Shown one piece after another: positions 54,118 through 63,636 of a DNA stretch of 64,000 nt (within the stretch, counting starts at the first letter, position 1; each line of letters begins with the position of its first letter). Source of the DNA: Actinomadura hallensis (GTDB taxonomy: Bacteria > Actinomycetota > Actinomycetes > Streptosporangiales > Streptosporangiaceae); contig NZ_VFPO01000001.1 in the NCBI RefSeq assembly GCF_006716765.1, forward strand, positions 2,108,001 through 2,172,000. The letters are read 5' to 3'. Both the position numbers and the translations under genes were made by a program. The notes under the pieces were generated by a model. That model was not told the DNA's origin. It ran no database searches and saw only the letters and a list, made by a program, of their open reading frames with translations.

Positions 54118-55236
54118 TCACATCGCGTCGACGGCCTCCGGGGCGAGGATCCGGTCCAGGACCATGGCGGCGCAGCCCCTCAGCCCGGCGGCCTCGCCGA
54201 GGCGGCTGGGCTCGATGCGCAGGCTGCGGGTCGCGAGGGCCGTGGAGCGCTGGTAGACGACCTCGCGCAGCCCGGCGATCAGATGGTCGTCCCCGCCGAC
54301 GAGGTCGCCGCCGAGCACGACGACGGCCGGGTTGAGGAGGTTGACGGCGGTCGCGACGACCTCGCCGATGCGGCGGCCCGCGTCGCGCAGGAGCGCGACG
54401 GTCGCGGGGTCTCCGGCGCGGGCGAGGGCGGCGAGGGCGGGCAGGTCGGCGGCGGGGGAGCGGGCCAGGAGGGCGGTGCCGCCCGCGACGGCCTCGACGC
54501 AGTTGACGTTCCCGCAGCGGCACGGGACCTCGGCGGAGGACGGGACGGGCACGTGGCCGATCTCCCCGGCGGCGCCGAGCGCCCCGCGCTGGATGTCGCC
54601 GCCCGCGATGACGCCCGCGCCGATGCCGGTGGAGACCTTGACGAACAGGAGGTCGTCGACGCCCGGGTGGGCCTGGTGCTCGCCGAGGGCGGCGGCGTTG
54701 ACCTCGTTGTCGAGGTAGGCGGGGACGCCGAAGCGGTCGGAGATCGGGGGGCCGATCTCCACGCCGTCCCAGCGGCCCGCGGCGTGCTCCACGGCGTCGG
54801 GGACGCCCAGTCCCGCGCCGCGCACGGTGCCGGGGTCGATCCCGGACGACTCCAGGAGCGACGTCCACTGGTCGAGGAGGCGGGGGATCGTCTTGCCGGG
54901 GGTCGTCTCGGCCGGGGGTCCGTCGGCGCGGGCGAGGACCGCGCCGGCGAGGTCGCAGACGGCGAGCTGGCCGCGGGACTGGCCGAGGTTGGCGACGAGG
55001 ACGGTCCCGCCGGCGGCGTTGAACTCCAGGCGGGCCGGGGGCCGCCCTCCGGTGGAGGGCCCGTCGGAGCGCTCGACGACGAGTCCGCGGGCGATGAGGT
55101 CGGCGACGCGCGCCGCCACGGCGGGGCGGGACAGTCCCGTGAGCCGCCCCAGCTCGGCGCGGGTGGCGACGCCGTTCTCGCGGATCAGGCGCAGCATGTC
55201 GCCGCTCGTGGACGGACGGGTGACGGGGCGTGCCAT
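54118..55236 (-). CDS. ROK family transcriptional regulator
   Basis: 372 aa. N-terminal winged HTH (ATRAELGRLTGLSRPAVAARV), then a ROK sugar-kinase-like domain with GVDDLLFVKVSTGIGAG and the zinc-binding CRCGNVNCVEA. The glucokinase ATP site is degenerate, as expected for a regulator. Divergent from edd-glk-eda, so a sugar or sugar-phosphate-responsive repressor of that operon is likely. ATG at 55236 is used; TTG at 55248 is an alternative. Confidence 0.88.
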   Translation of the reverse strand: MARPVTRPSTSGDMLRLIRENGVATRAELGRLTGLSRPAVAARVADLIARGLVVERSDGPSTGGRPPARLEFNAAGGTVLVANLGQSRGQLAVCDLAGAVLARADGPPAETTPGKTIPRLLDQWTSLLESSGIDPGTVRGAGLGVPDAVEHAAGRWDGVEIGPPISDRFGVPAYLDNEVNAAALGEHQAHPGVDDLLFVKVSTGIGAGVIAGGDIQRGALGAAGEIGHVPVPSSAEVPCRCGNVNCVEAVAGGTALLARSPAADLPALAALARAGDPATVALLRDAGRRIGEVVATAVNLLNPAVVVLGGDLVGGDDHLIAGLREVVYQRSTALATRSLRIEPSRLGEAAGLRGCAAMVLDRILAPEAVDAM

Positions 55237-55289
55237 CCGGCCAGTCAAGCACGACGCTTTTCGGTACGTCTAATTGGCGCAAGTCGGCG

Positions 55290-55315
55290 ACTTTTGTAAG
55301 AAAAACTTTATAAGT
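55290..55315. promoter_or_regulatory. AT-rich repeated element in the ROK/edd promoter
   Basis: Two copies of a similar motif 15 bp apart: ACTTTTGTAAG (55290-55300) and ACTTTATAAG (55305-55314). Each has CTT/AAG ends, in a patch far more AT-rich than its surroundings. Candidate binding sites for the ROK regulator. Confidence 0.5.
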
Positions 55316-55388
55316 AGGCTTGTCGGGCTTACCGATGTGTCGGTAGCGTGGCGATCTCGAAGGTCCCCCCGGTCTGGAGCGAGTCTCG

Positions 55389-57200
55389 ATGGCAGTGCAT
55401 CCCGTTGTGGCGGAAGTGACCCGGCGCATCGCCCGGCGCAGCGCCGGAACCCGCGACGCGTACCTGGGACGGATCCGGGACGCGCGGACGGAGGGCCCCG
55501 CCCGCGTCGGCATGGGGTGCGCGAACCTCGCCCACGGATTCGCCGCCTGCGGCGTCCAGGACAAGCTGTGGCTCAGGGGCGACGTCACGCCGAACATCGC
55601 GATCGTGTCGTCCTACAACGACATGCTGTCCGCCCACCAGCCGCTGAAGGACTACCCCGACCTGCTCAAGGGCGCGATCCGGTCGGCCGGAGGGACGGCC
55701 CAGTTCGCCGGGGGAGTGCCCGCGATGTGCGACGGCATCACCCAGGGGCGCGCCGGCATGGAGCTGTCGCTGTTCAGCCGGGACGTGGTGGCGATGGCGA
55801 CGGCGGTGGCCCTGTCCCACGACATGTTCGACGGCGCGCTGCTGCTCGGCGTCTGCGACAAGATCGTCCCGGGCCTGGTGATCGGGGCGCTGTCGTTCGG
55901 GCACCTGCCGGCGATCCTGGTGCCGGCCGGGCCGATGGCCTCCGGGCTGCCGAACGGCGAGAAGGCGAAGGTCCGCAAGCGGTTCGCGGCGGGGGAGGCC
56001 GACCGCGAGGAGCTGCTGGCCGCCGAGGCGGCGTCCTACCACTCGCCCGGCACCTGCACCTTCTACGGGACGGCCAACTCCAACCAGCTCCTGATGGAGG
56101 TCATGGGCCTGCACCTGCCCGGCGCGAGCTTCGTCCCGCCGGACAGCAAGCTGAGGGACGCCCTCACCGAGGCGGCGGGACGCCGCGTCCTGCAGCTGAC
56201 CGCCCTGGGCGAGCACTACACGCCCATCGGGGAGCTGCTGGACGAGCGCGCGTTCGTGAACGGGATCGTCGCGCTGCTCGCCACCGGCGGGTCGACGAAC
56301 CACACGCTCCACCTCGTCGCGATGGCGGCCGCCGCCGGGATCGAGCTGACCTGGGACGACTTCGACGAGCTGTCCACGGTCACGCCGCTGCTCACCCGCC
56401 TCTACCCGAACGGCACCGCCGACGTGAACCACTTCCACGCGGCGGGCGGCACCGCGTTCCTCATCGGCGAGCTGATCGACGCGGGGCTCGTGCACGGGGA
56501 CGCCAGGACGGTTGGCGGCGACACCCTCGCCGACTACCGGCGCTTCCCCGAGTACGCCGACGGCCGGGTGCGGTGGACGGAGACCGTCGCCGCGTCGGGC
56601 GACACGGACGTCCTGCGGCCCGTCGCCGAGCCGTTCGACGCGCAGGGCGGCCTGCGCACCGTGCGCGGCAACCTCGGGCGGGCGGTGATCAAGGTGTCGG
56701 CGGTCGGCCCCGGGCACCGGACGATCGAGGCCCCCGCCCGCGTGTTCGACTCGCAGGAGGGCCTCCGGGAGGCGTTCGCCGCCGGGGAGCTCGACCGGGA
56801 CGTGGTGGCGGTCGTCCGCAACCAGGGCCCGCGCGCCAACGGCATGCCGGAGCTGCACGGGCTCACCCCGCCGCTGGCGGTGCTGCAGGACCGGGGGCAC
56901 CGCGTCGCGCTGGTCACCGACGGCCGCATGTCGGGCGCGTCGGGGACCGTGCCCGCCGCGATCCACGTGTCGCCGGAGGCCGCCGCGGGCGGGCCGCTCG
57001 CCCGCGTCCGCGACGGCGACGTCGTCCGGCTCGACGCGGACGGGGGAGTCCTGGAGGTCTTGGTCCCGGACGAGGAGTTCTCCGCCCGCGAGCCCGTGAC
57101 CGCGGACGGCGACGGCACGTACGGCACCGGACGCGAACTGTTCCGCGCCTTCCGGAACGCGGTGGGACCGGCCGAGCGCGGGGCAGGGGTCCTCCTGTGA
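55389..57200 (+). CDS. edd: 6-phosphogluconate dehydratase
   Basis: A 603-aa IlvD/Edd family dehydratase converting 6-phosphogluconate to KDPG, first step of the Entner-Doudoroff branch. The Fe-S cysteines appear in ACGVQDKLW (first), [22 protein letters not shown] and [14 protein letters not shown]. The C-terminus has [23 protein letters not shown]. Length and motifs match Edd rather than dihydroxyacid dehydratase. GTGA overlap with the glucokinase gene. Confidence 0.95.
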   Translation: MAVHPVVAEVTRRIARRSAGTRDAYLGRIRDARTEGPARVGMGCANLAHGFAACGVQDKLWLRGDVTPNIAIVSSYNDMLSAHQPLKDYPDLLKGAIRSAGGTAQFAGGVPAMCDGITQGRAGMELSLFSRDVVAMATAVALSHDMFDGALLLGVCDKIVPGLVIGALSFGHLPAILVPAGPMASGLPNGEKAKVRKRFAAGEADREELLAAEAASYHSPGTCTFYGTANSNQLLMEVMGLHLPGASFVPPDSKLRDALTEAAGRRVLQLTALGEHYTPIGELLDERAFVNGIVALLATGGSTNHTLHLVAMAAAAGIELTWDDFDELSTVTPLLTRLYPNGTADVNHFHAAGGTAFLIGELIDAGLVHGDARTVGGDTLADYRRFPEYADGRVRWTETVAASGDTDVLRPVAEPFDAQGGLRTVRGNLGRAVIKVSAVGPGHRTIEAPARVFDSQEGLREAFAAGELDRDVVAVVRNQGPRANGMPELHGLTPPLAVLQDRGHRVALVTDGRMSGASGTVPAAIHVSPEAAAGGPLARVRDGDVVRLDADGGVLEVLVPDEEFSAREPVTADGDGTYGTGRELFRAFRNAVGPAERGAGVLL

Positions 57201-58312
57201 GCAGGACGGTGCGGGGGGTGGTTCCGCGGCCGAGGCGGGGTGAGGGCGGGCCATGGCTGGTCGCGGACGTCGGCGGCACGAACGCGCGGTTCGCGCTGGT
57301 CGACGGCCCGGACGGCGTCCCGTACCGGGTGCGCTCGCTGCCCACCCGCGACCACGCCGGGCTCGCCGAGGCCGCGGCCGCCTACCTCGGCCGGCACGCC
57401 CGGGACGTCCGGCCGTCCGCCGCGTGCCTGGCGGTGGCGGGCCCGGTCACGGGCGGGACGTTCCGCCTGACCAACGCGGGATGGCCGAAGGGCACCCCCG
57501 AGGAGGTGCGCGCCCATCTCGGCCTGCCGCACCTGGAGATCGTCAACGACTTCGAGGCCCTCGCCCTCGCGCTCCCGCGCCTGGGGGAGGACGATCTGGT
57601 CCCCGTCGGCGGGCGTCGCCCGTCCGCCGACGGGACCGTCGCCGTGGTCGGCCCCGGCACCGGCCTTGGCGTGGCGGGTCTCGTGCCCACGTCGTCAGGG
57701 TGGGTCCCGCTGCCCGGAGAGGGCGGCCAGGTCGACGTCCCGGCCGCGACGGACCGGGAGCTCGAGGTCGCGCGGCTGCTGCGCGCCGAGCACGGCTCCG
57801 CCACCGCCGAGCTCCTGCTGTCCGGGGGCGGCCTGTCCCGCCTGCACCGGTACCTGGCGGCGCTCGACGGGGCGGCGGCCGAGCCGCTCACCGCCAAGGA
57901 GATCTGCGAGCGCCCCGGCGAGCCGCGCTGCCGCGAGGCCCTGCTCATGTTCTGCGCGCTGCTCGGGTCGCTCGCCGGGAACGCCGCCCTGACGCTCGGC
58001 GCCCGGGGCGGCGTGTTCCTCGGCGGGGGCATCCTGCCGCGCATCGCGGACGTGCTGCGCGACAGCGAGTTCCGCGCCCGCTTCGAGACGAAACCGCCCG
58101 TCGAGGACTACCTGCGCGGCATCCCGACCGCGCTGATCGTCCACCCCGGCCCGGCCCTGGTGGGCGCCACCCTGCGGCTCGCGCAGAGCCTCGCCCCTCG
58201 GGACCTGCCCGCACCGGACCTTCCCGCACCGGACCTTCCCGCACAGGGCCCGCCCGCGCGGGCCCGTTCCGCGAAGACCCCGCCCGCCCCGGACCCCCTG
58301 GAGCCCGCATGA
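57197..58312 (+). CDS. glk: Glucokinase, Glk (proteobacterial-type) family
   Basis: A 371-aa kinase of the E. coli Glk type: [14 protein letters not shown] phosphate loop, [14 protein letters not shown] catalytic Asp region, [26 protein letters not shown]. Actinomycetes usually rely on ROK-type glucokinase, so this family is notable here. A Pro/Ala-rich C-terminal tail of about 45 residues contains DLPAP three times, encoded by a 15-bp repeat. GTG at 57197; overlaps edd and eda. Confidence 0.9.
   Translation: MSRTVRGVVPRPRRGEGGPWLVADVGGTNARFALVDGPDGVPYRVRSLPTRDHAGLAEAAAAYLGRHARDVRPSAACLAVAGPVTGGTFRLTNAGWPKGTPEEVRAHLGLPHLEIVNDFEALALALPRLGEDDLVPVGGRRPSADGTVAVVGPGTGLGVAGLVPTSSGWVPLPGEGGQVDVPAATDRELEVARLLRAEHGSATAELLLSGGGLSRLHRYLAALDGAAAEPLTAKEICERPGEPRCREALLMFCALLGSLAGNAALTLGARGGVFLGGGILPRIADVLRDSEFRARFETKPPVEDYLRGIPTALIVHPGPALVGATLRLAQSLAPRDLPAPDLPAPDLPAQGPPARARSAKTPPAPDPLEPA
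58201..58245. repeat. 15-bp x3 tandem repeat at the end of glk
   Basis: Three near-identical copies of GGACCTTCCCGCACC (58201-58215, 58216-58230, 58231-58245), each encoding DLPAP in the glucokinase tail. The last two differ by one base. Confidence 0.9.
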
Positions 58313-58935
58313 TCGCCGAAGACCTCTTCGACCTGGCGCCCGTGATCCCGGTCGTCGTGCTCGACGACGCCGCCGACGCCGTCCCGCTGGCCCGCGCCCT
58401 CGTCGAGGGCGGCCTCCCGGCGATCGAGGTGACGCTGCGCACCCCCGCCGCGCCGGAGGCGATCGAGCGGATCGCCGCCGAGGTGCCGGACGCGGTCGTC
58501 GGCGCGGGCACGGTCGTCCGCCCGGAGGACGCCGAACGGGCGGCCGGGGCGGGCGCGCGGTTCCTGGTGAGCCCCGGCTGCACGCCCGCGCTGCGGTCCG
58601 CGATGGAGGCGACCGGCCTGCCCTTCCTGCCGGGCGTCGCCACCGCGTCCGAGGCCATGGCGCTGCTGGAGACGGGCATCACGGCGATGAAGTTCTTCCC
58701 CGCCGAGGCCGCGGGCGGCGCCGCCGCGCTGCGGGCGCTCGCCGGCCCGCTGCCGTCGATCCGGTTCTGCCCGACCGGCGGGATCAGCCCGCGGAACGCC
58801 GCCGACTACCTCGCGCTCGGGAACGTCGGCTGCGTCGGCGGTTCCTGGCTGACCCCGGCGAGCGTCGTCGGTGCCGGCGACTGGCCGCGCGTCCGCAAGC
58901 TCGCCGCGGAGGCGGCGTCCCTGCGCCCCGCCTGA
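58309..58935 (+). CDS. eda: KDPG aldolase
   Basis: A 208-aa class I aldolase splitting KDPG into pyruvate and glyceraldehyde-3-phosphate. Catalytic Glu-40 in AIEVTLRT and Schiff-base Lys-128 in AMKFFPAE. Ends the edd-glk-eda operon by ATGA overlap with glk, completing glucose to pyruvate through the Entner-Doudoroff route, except for glucose-6-phosphate dehydrogenase and lactonase, which are not in the window. Confidence 0.95.
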   Translation: MIAEDLFDLAPVIPVVVLDDAADAVPLARALVEGGLPAIEVTLRTPAAPEAIERIAAEVPDAVVGAGTVVRPEDAERAAGAGARFLVSPGCTPALRSAMEATGLPFLPGVATASEAMALLETGITAMKFFPAEAAGGAAALRALAGPLPSIRFCPTGGISPRNAADYLALGNVGCVGGSWLTPASVVGAGDWPRVRKLAAEAASLRPA

Positions 58936-58970
58936 CGTCACGCCCGGGACCGGCTCCGCCGTCCCCCGGG

Positions 58971-59084
58971 CATGAGCACCGCATCACCACCGTCAAGGGG
59001 TGCGTCTCCCGGCTGCTCGACAAGCTCGGCCGCGTCGACCGGGCCCAGGCCGGGCTGCTCGCCCGCGACGCGGGCCTACGCTGA
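58971..59084 (+). pseudogene. C-terminal remnant of a LuxR/NarL response regulator
   Basis: An in-frame stretch reading HRITTVKGCVSRLLDKLG, then RVDRAQAGLLARDAGLR and a stop. It matches the recognition helix and C-terminus of NarL-type regulators (usually 'TVKTHVSRLLxKLGxRDRAQAVxxA'). The receiver domain, linker and first HTH helix are absent, and only 35 bp separate it from the eda stop. The reading frame is still open, so the deletion may be recent or the fragment mobile. Not expected to function. Confidence 0.72.
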
Positions 59085-59618
59085 GCCGCCGGGGCGGCGG
59101 GCGCCGTACGCCAGCACGGCCGCGCGGACGATCCAGACGGCCAGTCCGATCTGCAGGACCGCGAGGAGACCCGCGCCCGGACCGACCGTGAACGCCAGCA
59201 CGAGGAACACCGCGAGCAGCAGCGGGAACGCCGGGAACGGCCCGTGCCGGCGGTGGTGCCACGGCATGCCGCGGTGGTGGTGCGCCATGCGCCGCTGGTG
59301 CACGTGCCGCTGGTGCATGTGCCACTGGTGGTGCCACGCCGGGTTCCAGGGGCCGCCGAACATGACGGCCGCGCCCTCCCGCGGCGACGGCTCCCGCCGC
59401 TCCGGTTCGGGCACGCCGGTCGGTTCCGGCAGGTCGCGGACGAGGCGGCTCAGGTCGCCGCGCGTCTTCGCGGACAGCACGGCGTCCAGTCGCTCGTCCA
59501 GTTCCGCGCGGTCCAGACGCCCCGCGGCGAAGTGGTCGTGCAGGGCGACCATGACCGCGTCCCGCTCCACGTCGCCGATGCGCATCTCGTCGTGCCGTGT
59601 CTGGTCCTGCCGTGCCAC
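59076..59618 (-). CDS. DUF1707 domain membrane protein
   Basis: 180 aa. Residues about 12-65 are a DUF1707 (SHOCT-like) domain (MRIGDVERDAVMVALHDHF, LDERLDAVLSAKTRGDL). A His/Met/Trp-rich segment with repeated HxHQRxxH patterns (about 90-125) may bind metal. Two hydrophobic segments form the C-terminal membrane anchor. GTG at 59618 follows the PadR stop by 2 bp. Probably regulated together with PadR. Confidence 0.85.
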   Translation of the reverse strand: MARQDQTRHDEMRIGDVERDAVMVALHDHFAAGRLDRAELDERLDAVLSAKTRGDLSRLVRDLPEPTGVPEPERREPSPREGAAVMFGGPWNPAWHHQWHMHQRHVHQRRMAHHHRGMPWHHRRHGPFPAFPLLLAVFLVLAFTVGPGAGLLAVLQIGLAVWIVRAAVLAYGARRPGGSA

Positions 59619-59620
59619 GC

Positions 59621-60358
59621 TCACTCCCCGGGGCCGGCGGCCGTCGGGCCGGTCTCGTCGGTGCCGTCTGGGTCGTCCGTGCCGGCATCGGCGTCGTGCG
59701 TGCCGTCGATGTCGTCGGCCAGGATGCGGTAGAGGTCGCGCCGCGCCCCGGCCAGGACGTCCCTGGCCTGCGCGACCTGCCGCGCCGATCCCGAGTGGAC
59801 GATCTGCATGACCGCGGCGCCGGTCTGCGCGGCCTGCTTGAACAGCTCGGGGACGCCCTCGCCGTACTCGGGCGTCATCTCCGCCCACGGCTCGGTCAGC
59901 CGTTCGGCGTTCTCCTCGACGTAGGCACGGCCCTCGTCGGTGAGGCGGTAGGACCGCCGCCCGGCGGTCTCCTCGCCCGCGATCAGGCCCTCGTCGGCGA
60001 GCTGCTGGAGCGCCGGGTAGACCGCGCCGGGGCTCGGCTTCCAGGCGCCGCCGCTGCGCTCGTGGATCTCCTGGATGATCTGGTAGCCGTTGCGCGGCTC
60101 CTCGGCGAGCAGGACGAGGATCGCCGCGCGGACGTTGCCCTTGCGCGCCTTGGGGCCGCGCCCCCACGGGCCGCCGCGCCCGCGCGCCCACGGCGGGCGC
60201 GGGCCGGGGCCGAAGCCGGGCGGCCCCCACGGTCCGGGGCCCGGTCCGGGGCCGGGTCCGGGGCCGGGTCCGGGGCCGGGTCCGCCGCCGAACAGCCAGC
60301 CGAGGTTCGGGATGTCGCCGCGTCCCCGGTGACCGCCGTGCACATGCCGGTGTCCCAT
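59621..60358 (-). CDS. PadR family transcriptional regulator
   Basis: 245 aa. A Gly/Pro/His-rich N-terminal tail of about 70 residues includes a GP dipeptide run encoded by a 12-bp repeat. The PadR winged helix then follows (VRAAILVLLAEEPRNGYQIIQEI, PSPGAVYPALQQLADEGLI). The acidic C-terminus ends TGPTAAGPGE. ATG at 60358 is chosen over in-frame upstream codons that cross the promoter palindrome. It likely represses itself and DUF1707 through CGATATATCG at 60409. Confidence 0.88.
   Translation of the reverse strand: MGHRHVHGGHRGRGDIPNLGWLFGGGPGPGPGPGPGPGPGPGPWGPPGFGPGPRPPWARGRGGPWGRGPKARKGNVRAAILVLLAEEPRNGYQIIQEIHERSGGAWKPSPGAVYPALQQLADEGLIAGEETAGRRSYRLTDEGRAYVEENAERLTEPWAEMTPEYGEGVPELFKQAAQTGAAVMQIVHSGSARQVAQARDVLAGARRDLYRILADDIDGTHDADAGTDDPDGTDETGPTAAGPGE
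60231..60284. repeat. 12-bp tandem repeat in the padR N-terminal tail
   Basis: About 4.5 copies of GGTCCGGGGCCG (units at 60231, 60243, 60255, 60267, partial 60279), encoding a (GPGP)n stretch in PadR. Such tracts change length easily, so copy number may vary between strains. Confidence 0.92.
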
Positions 60359-60408
60359 GTTCTTCACCGCCTTCTGAGATCTCTCTATGAGCTCTCGCGA
60401 TACGACAA

Positions 60409-60418
60409 CGATATATCG
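60409..60418. promoter_or_regulatory. PadR-type operator CGATATATCG
   Basis: Perfect palindrome 51 bp upstream of padR, with a further CGATA half-site (TCGCGATACG, about 60395-60404) next to it. AT-rich, in the position of the padR promoter. Confidence 0.6.
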
Positions 60419-60549
60419 AAGACGTACGGACGGGCCAGATGGTTCCCGGCGTGAACTCCCGCCCGCGGCCCGATCCGGCCGCAGATCCCCGATGACCTTG
60501 ACGCAGTCTGATCGCAAGAATCCTGGGTAACAGCCGTATGGGGAGGACG

Positions 60550-62529
60550 ATGGGCACACGGGAAGCGGTGACCGTGCGGGACACGGTGCTCACCACGGGG
60601 GCGGCGGGCCGGCGGAGGCTCAGCGCCCGCCGCGAGCTGGTGCTGGGGCTGCTGGTCTTCGCGGTGTACGCCGTGGTCGCGAGCCGTCCCGAGCACATCA
60701 GGATCGGGTCCGCGCGGGAGCACGGCGAGGCGATCTACAACCTCGAACGGGCCCTGGGCATCGACGTCGAGCTCTCCCTGAACCGGTGGCTCGCCGACCA
60801 GGGCGTCGTGCGGGTCCTCGCGAACTACGAGTACGCGATCACCTACGTCGCCAGCGCGATGGCCCTGCTGGTCTGGCTGTTCCTCCGCCACCCCGAGCAC
60901 TACCGGATGGCCCGCAACTCGTTCATCCTGCTGAACCTCGCCGGGCTCGCGTGCTTCGTGCTGTTCCCCGTCATGCCCCCGCGCCTGATGCCCGACCTCG
61001 GCTTCATCGACACCGTCTACCTGGGCGGCACCTGGGGGTCGTGGGGGTCGCCGCTGGTGCAGAACGCCGACCAGCTCGCGGCGGTGCCGTCCCTGCACAT
61101 GGCCTGGACGATGTGGGTTGGAGTGGAGCTCGCCCGAGTGAAGGCCAAGGCCTGGGTCCAGGTGGTGAACGTGGTGCACATCCTGGTGACCCTCTACGTC
61201 ATCATGGCCACCGCGAACCACTTCCTGCTGGACGCCGTCGCGGCGGTGCCGTTCGTCGCCGTCCCGGTGTACATCGCGAAGCGCATCACCCGGCCGCCCG
61301 TCCCGAGGGTCCAGGGACCGGACGCGTTCTTCATGAGCGTGGAGACGCCCGAGGCACCCCAGCAGGCCGGCGGCCTCATCATGCTGGACACCTCACGGGG
61401 CGAGGTCGGCCGGGAGGACCTGATCCGGGAGATCCGCGCGCGGCTCGACGGCCTGCCCCGCTTCCGGCAGCGCCTCGCCCACAGGGGCCCCCTGCTCCGT
61501 CCCGTCTGGGAGGACCACGACCCGGTCGACTGGGAATGGCACGTCACCGAGCGGCGCGTCGACGGCATGGACGGCGTGCGCGCCGCGGTCGCAAAGCTCC
61601 AGTCCGAGCCCCTGCCGCTGGACCGGCCGCCGTGGCGCATGGTCGTGCTGAAGGGCGCCGATCCGGGCCGCACCGCCGTGGTGTACATGATGCACCACGT
61701 CGTCGCCGACGGCGTCGGCATCGTCGCGCAGGCGGTCCACCTGATGGAGCCGCCGCCGGAGCCCGTGCCCGCGCCGCCGCGCAGGCCGCTGCGCAAGGCG
61801 CTCGCGACCGTGGTCGGGCTCGCGCAGCTGTCCACCGCCGTCACGCGCCCGGAGCGGCTGCCCGTCTCCGGGACGTCCGCCCGCCGCTACGGCACCCTGC
61901 GGATCTCGCTGGCGGAGGCGCGGGACATCGGCCGCCGCCACGGCGCCCGCGTCACCGACGTCGTGCTGTGCGCGGTCGCAGGGGCCCTGAATCGGGTCGT
62001 CGCAGGGGACGCGCTGCCCGGCGCCGTCCGCGTCGCGGTGCCGCTGATGATGCGCCCGCCTGGCAGCGCGATGGTCGGCAACCACACCACCGCCGTCATG
62101 GTGGACCTGCCCGTCGGGAAGATGCCCGAGACCGACCGGCTCGCCGAGATCTCCCGGCGCAGCCGCGTGCTGCGGTCAGGGACGCGGGCGCAGGCGGCGT
62201 GGGTCGTGATGTGGCAGGCGGGACGCCTGATGCCGCCGCCGCTGCACGCCCGCTTCGCCCGCATGTCCTACAGCGGCCGCTTCCTCCAGGGGACGGTGTC
62301 GAGCCTGCCCGCCAGCGACAGGAGGCTGCGGCTGGCCGGCGCGCCGCTCACCGCCGTGTACCCGATCGTCCCGCTGGCGCCCGGCACGGCGTTCGCGCTG
62401 GCCGGGCTGGGCGTGGCGGAGGAGCTGTGCTTCGGCCTGTCGCTCGACCCCGGGCTCGCGGACGACGCCGACGCGTTCATGGCGGCCGTCGCGGACGTGT
62501 TCGAGGAGCTGCGCACGGGACCGCGCTGA
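60550..62529 (+). CDS. PAP2 phosphatase fused to wax ester synthase/DGAT-like acyltransferase
   Basis: 659 aa. Residues about 20-245 are a six-helix PAP2 domain with catalytic His-183 (PSLHMAWT) and His-224 (ANHFLLDA). From about 265 to the end is a WS/DGAT acyltransferase with HHVVADG (382-388) and the later NHTTAVMVDLP. The fusion could dephosphorylate phosphatidate to diacylglycerol and then acylate it to triacylglycerol, or transfer acyl groups to another lipid. ATG at 60550 follows GGGGAGG closely; ATG at 60538 is the alternative. Convergent with hopanoid genes. Confidence 0.9.
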   Translation: MGTREAVTVRDTVLTTGAAGRRRLSARRELVLGLLVFAVYAVVASRPEHIRIGSAREHGEAIYNLERALGIDVELSLNRWLADQGVVRVLANYEYAITYVASAMALLVWLFLRHPEHYRMARNSFILLNLAGLACFVLFPVMPPRLMPDLGFIDTVYLGGTWGSWGSPLVQNADQLAAVPSLHMAWTMWVGVELARVKAKAWVQVVNVVHILVTLYVIMATANHFLLDAVAAVPFVAVPVYIAKRITRPPVPRVQGPDAFFMSVETPEAPQQAGGLIMLDTSRGEVGREDLIREIRARLDGLPRFRQRLAHRGPLLRPVWEDHDPVDWEWHVTERRVDGMDGVRAAVAKLQSEPLPLDRPPWRMVVLKGADPGRTAVVYMMHHVVADGVGIVAQAVHLMEPPPEPVPAPPRRPLRKALATVVGLAQLSTAVTRPERLPVSGTSARRYGTLRISLAEARDIGRRHGARVTDVVLCAVAGALNRVVAGDALPGAVRVAVPLMMRPPGSAMVGNHTTAVMVDLPVGKMPETDRLAEISRRSRVLRSGTRAQAAWVVMWQAGRLMPPPLHARFARMSYSGRFLQGTVSSLPASDRRLRLAGAPLTAVYPIVPLAPGTAFALAGLGVAEELCFGLSLDPGLADDADAFMAAVADVFEELRTGPR

Positions 62530-62628
62530 CCGCGGCGCCCACACGGCCCCAGCGAGGAACGACTCGAAAGCGGCCGAACGCCGTGAGCGTGAACCGGCAG
62601 CGGGAGCGACCGGACACCGCGGGACGGC

Positions 62629-63633
62629 TCAGACGCTCCGCACGGCGCGCAGCGACTCCTTCAGCGAGCCCATCGTCGCGAACACGGCGGTGGGCTCGTA
62701 GCCGCAGTGCGCCATGCAGTTCGCGCAGCGCTCGTCGCGCCCCCGCCCGTAGGCGTCCCAGTCGGTCGAGTCGAGAAGCTCCTGGTAGGTGTCGACGTAG
62801 CCGTCGTCCATCAGGTAGCAGGGCCGCTGCCAGCCCTTCAGCGAGTACGACGGGATCGCCCACGCCGTGCACGGGAAGTCGACCCTGCCCTCGAGGAAGT
62901 CCAGGAACAGCGGCGAGTGGTTGAAGCGCCAGCGTTCCCGCCGGCCGTCCGCGAACGCCTTGCGGAACAGGCTCCGGGTCTCCTGAACGCCGAGGAAGTG
63001 CTCCTGGTCGGGCGCCTTCTCGTAGGCGTACGCCGGCGAGATCATCATCTGGTCGACGGCCAGCTCGTCGTTGAGGTAGTCGAGGACGTCGATGACGGTC
63101 TGCGGGGTGTCGGTGTTGAACACGGTCGTGTTCGTCGTGACCCGGAACCCGCGCTCCTTGCACATCCTGATCGCCTCGACCGCCTGGTCGAACACGCCCT
63201 CCTTGCACACGGACGCGTCATGGCGTTCCCGCAGCCCGTCGATGTGCACCGCCCACGCGAAGTAGCGGGACGGCTCGAAGAGGTCGATCTTCTTCGGGAT
63301 CAGCGCCGCGTTGGTGCACAGGAACACGTACCGCCGCATCCCGACCAGCTCGGCGACCATCTCCCCGATCTGCGGGTGCATCAGCGGCTCGCCGCCCGCG
63401 ATCGACACCATCGGCGCGCCGCACTCGCGGACGGCCGCGACGGCCTGCTCGACCGGCATCCGCCGCTTCAGCACGTCCGCCGGATGCTGGATCTTCCCGC
63501 AGCCCGCGCAGGCGAGGTTGCACGCGTACAGCGGCTCCAGCTCCAGCAGCAGCGGGAAGCGCCTGCGCCCGGCCAGCCTGTTGCGCAGCACGTACCCGCC
63601 GACCCGCAGGCTCTGTCGCAGTGGCATCGCCAT
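62629..63633 (-). CDS. hpnH: Adenosyl-hopene transferase HpnH (radical SAM)
   Basis: 334 aa. Radical SAM cluster CX3CX2C at Cys-38, -42 and -45 (CNLACAGC), followed by SIAGGEPLMHP. The C-terminal cysteine-rich segment is RDERCANCMAHCGYEP. HpnH adds adenosine to diploptene, the first step to extended bacteriohopanepolyols. It starts 3 bp after the squalene-hopene cyclase stop, so the two form an operon. Confidence 0.95.
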   Translation of the reverse strand: MAMPLRQSLRVGGYVLRNRLAGRRRFPLLLELEPLYACNLACAGCGKIQHPADVLKRRMPVEQAVAAVRECGAPMVSIAGGEPLMHPQIGEMVAELVGMRRYVFLCTNAALIPKKIDLFEPSRYFAWAVHIDGLRERHDASVCKEGVFDQAVEAIRMCKERGFRVTTNTTVFNTDTPQTVIDVLDYLNDELAVDQMMISPAYAYEKAPDQEHFLGVQETRSLFRKAFADGRRERWRFNHSPLFLDFLEGRVDFPCTAWAIPSYSLKGWQRPCYLMDDGYVDTYQELLDSTDWDAYGRGRDERCANCMAHCGYEPTAVFATMGSLKESLRAVRSV

Positions 63634-63636
63634 GTC

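Noticed and set aside
55329..57254. 641-codon open frame opposite edd
   Set aside because: Same reason: antisense shadow of a high-GC gene, no recognisable domain, no ribosome site.
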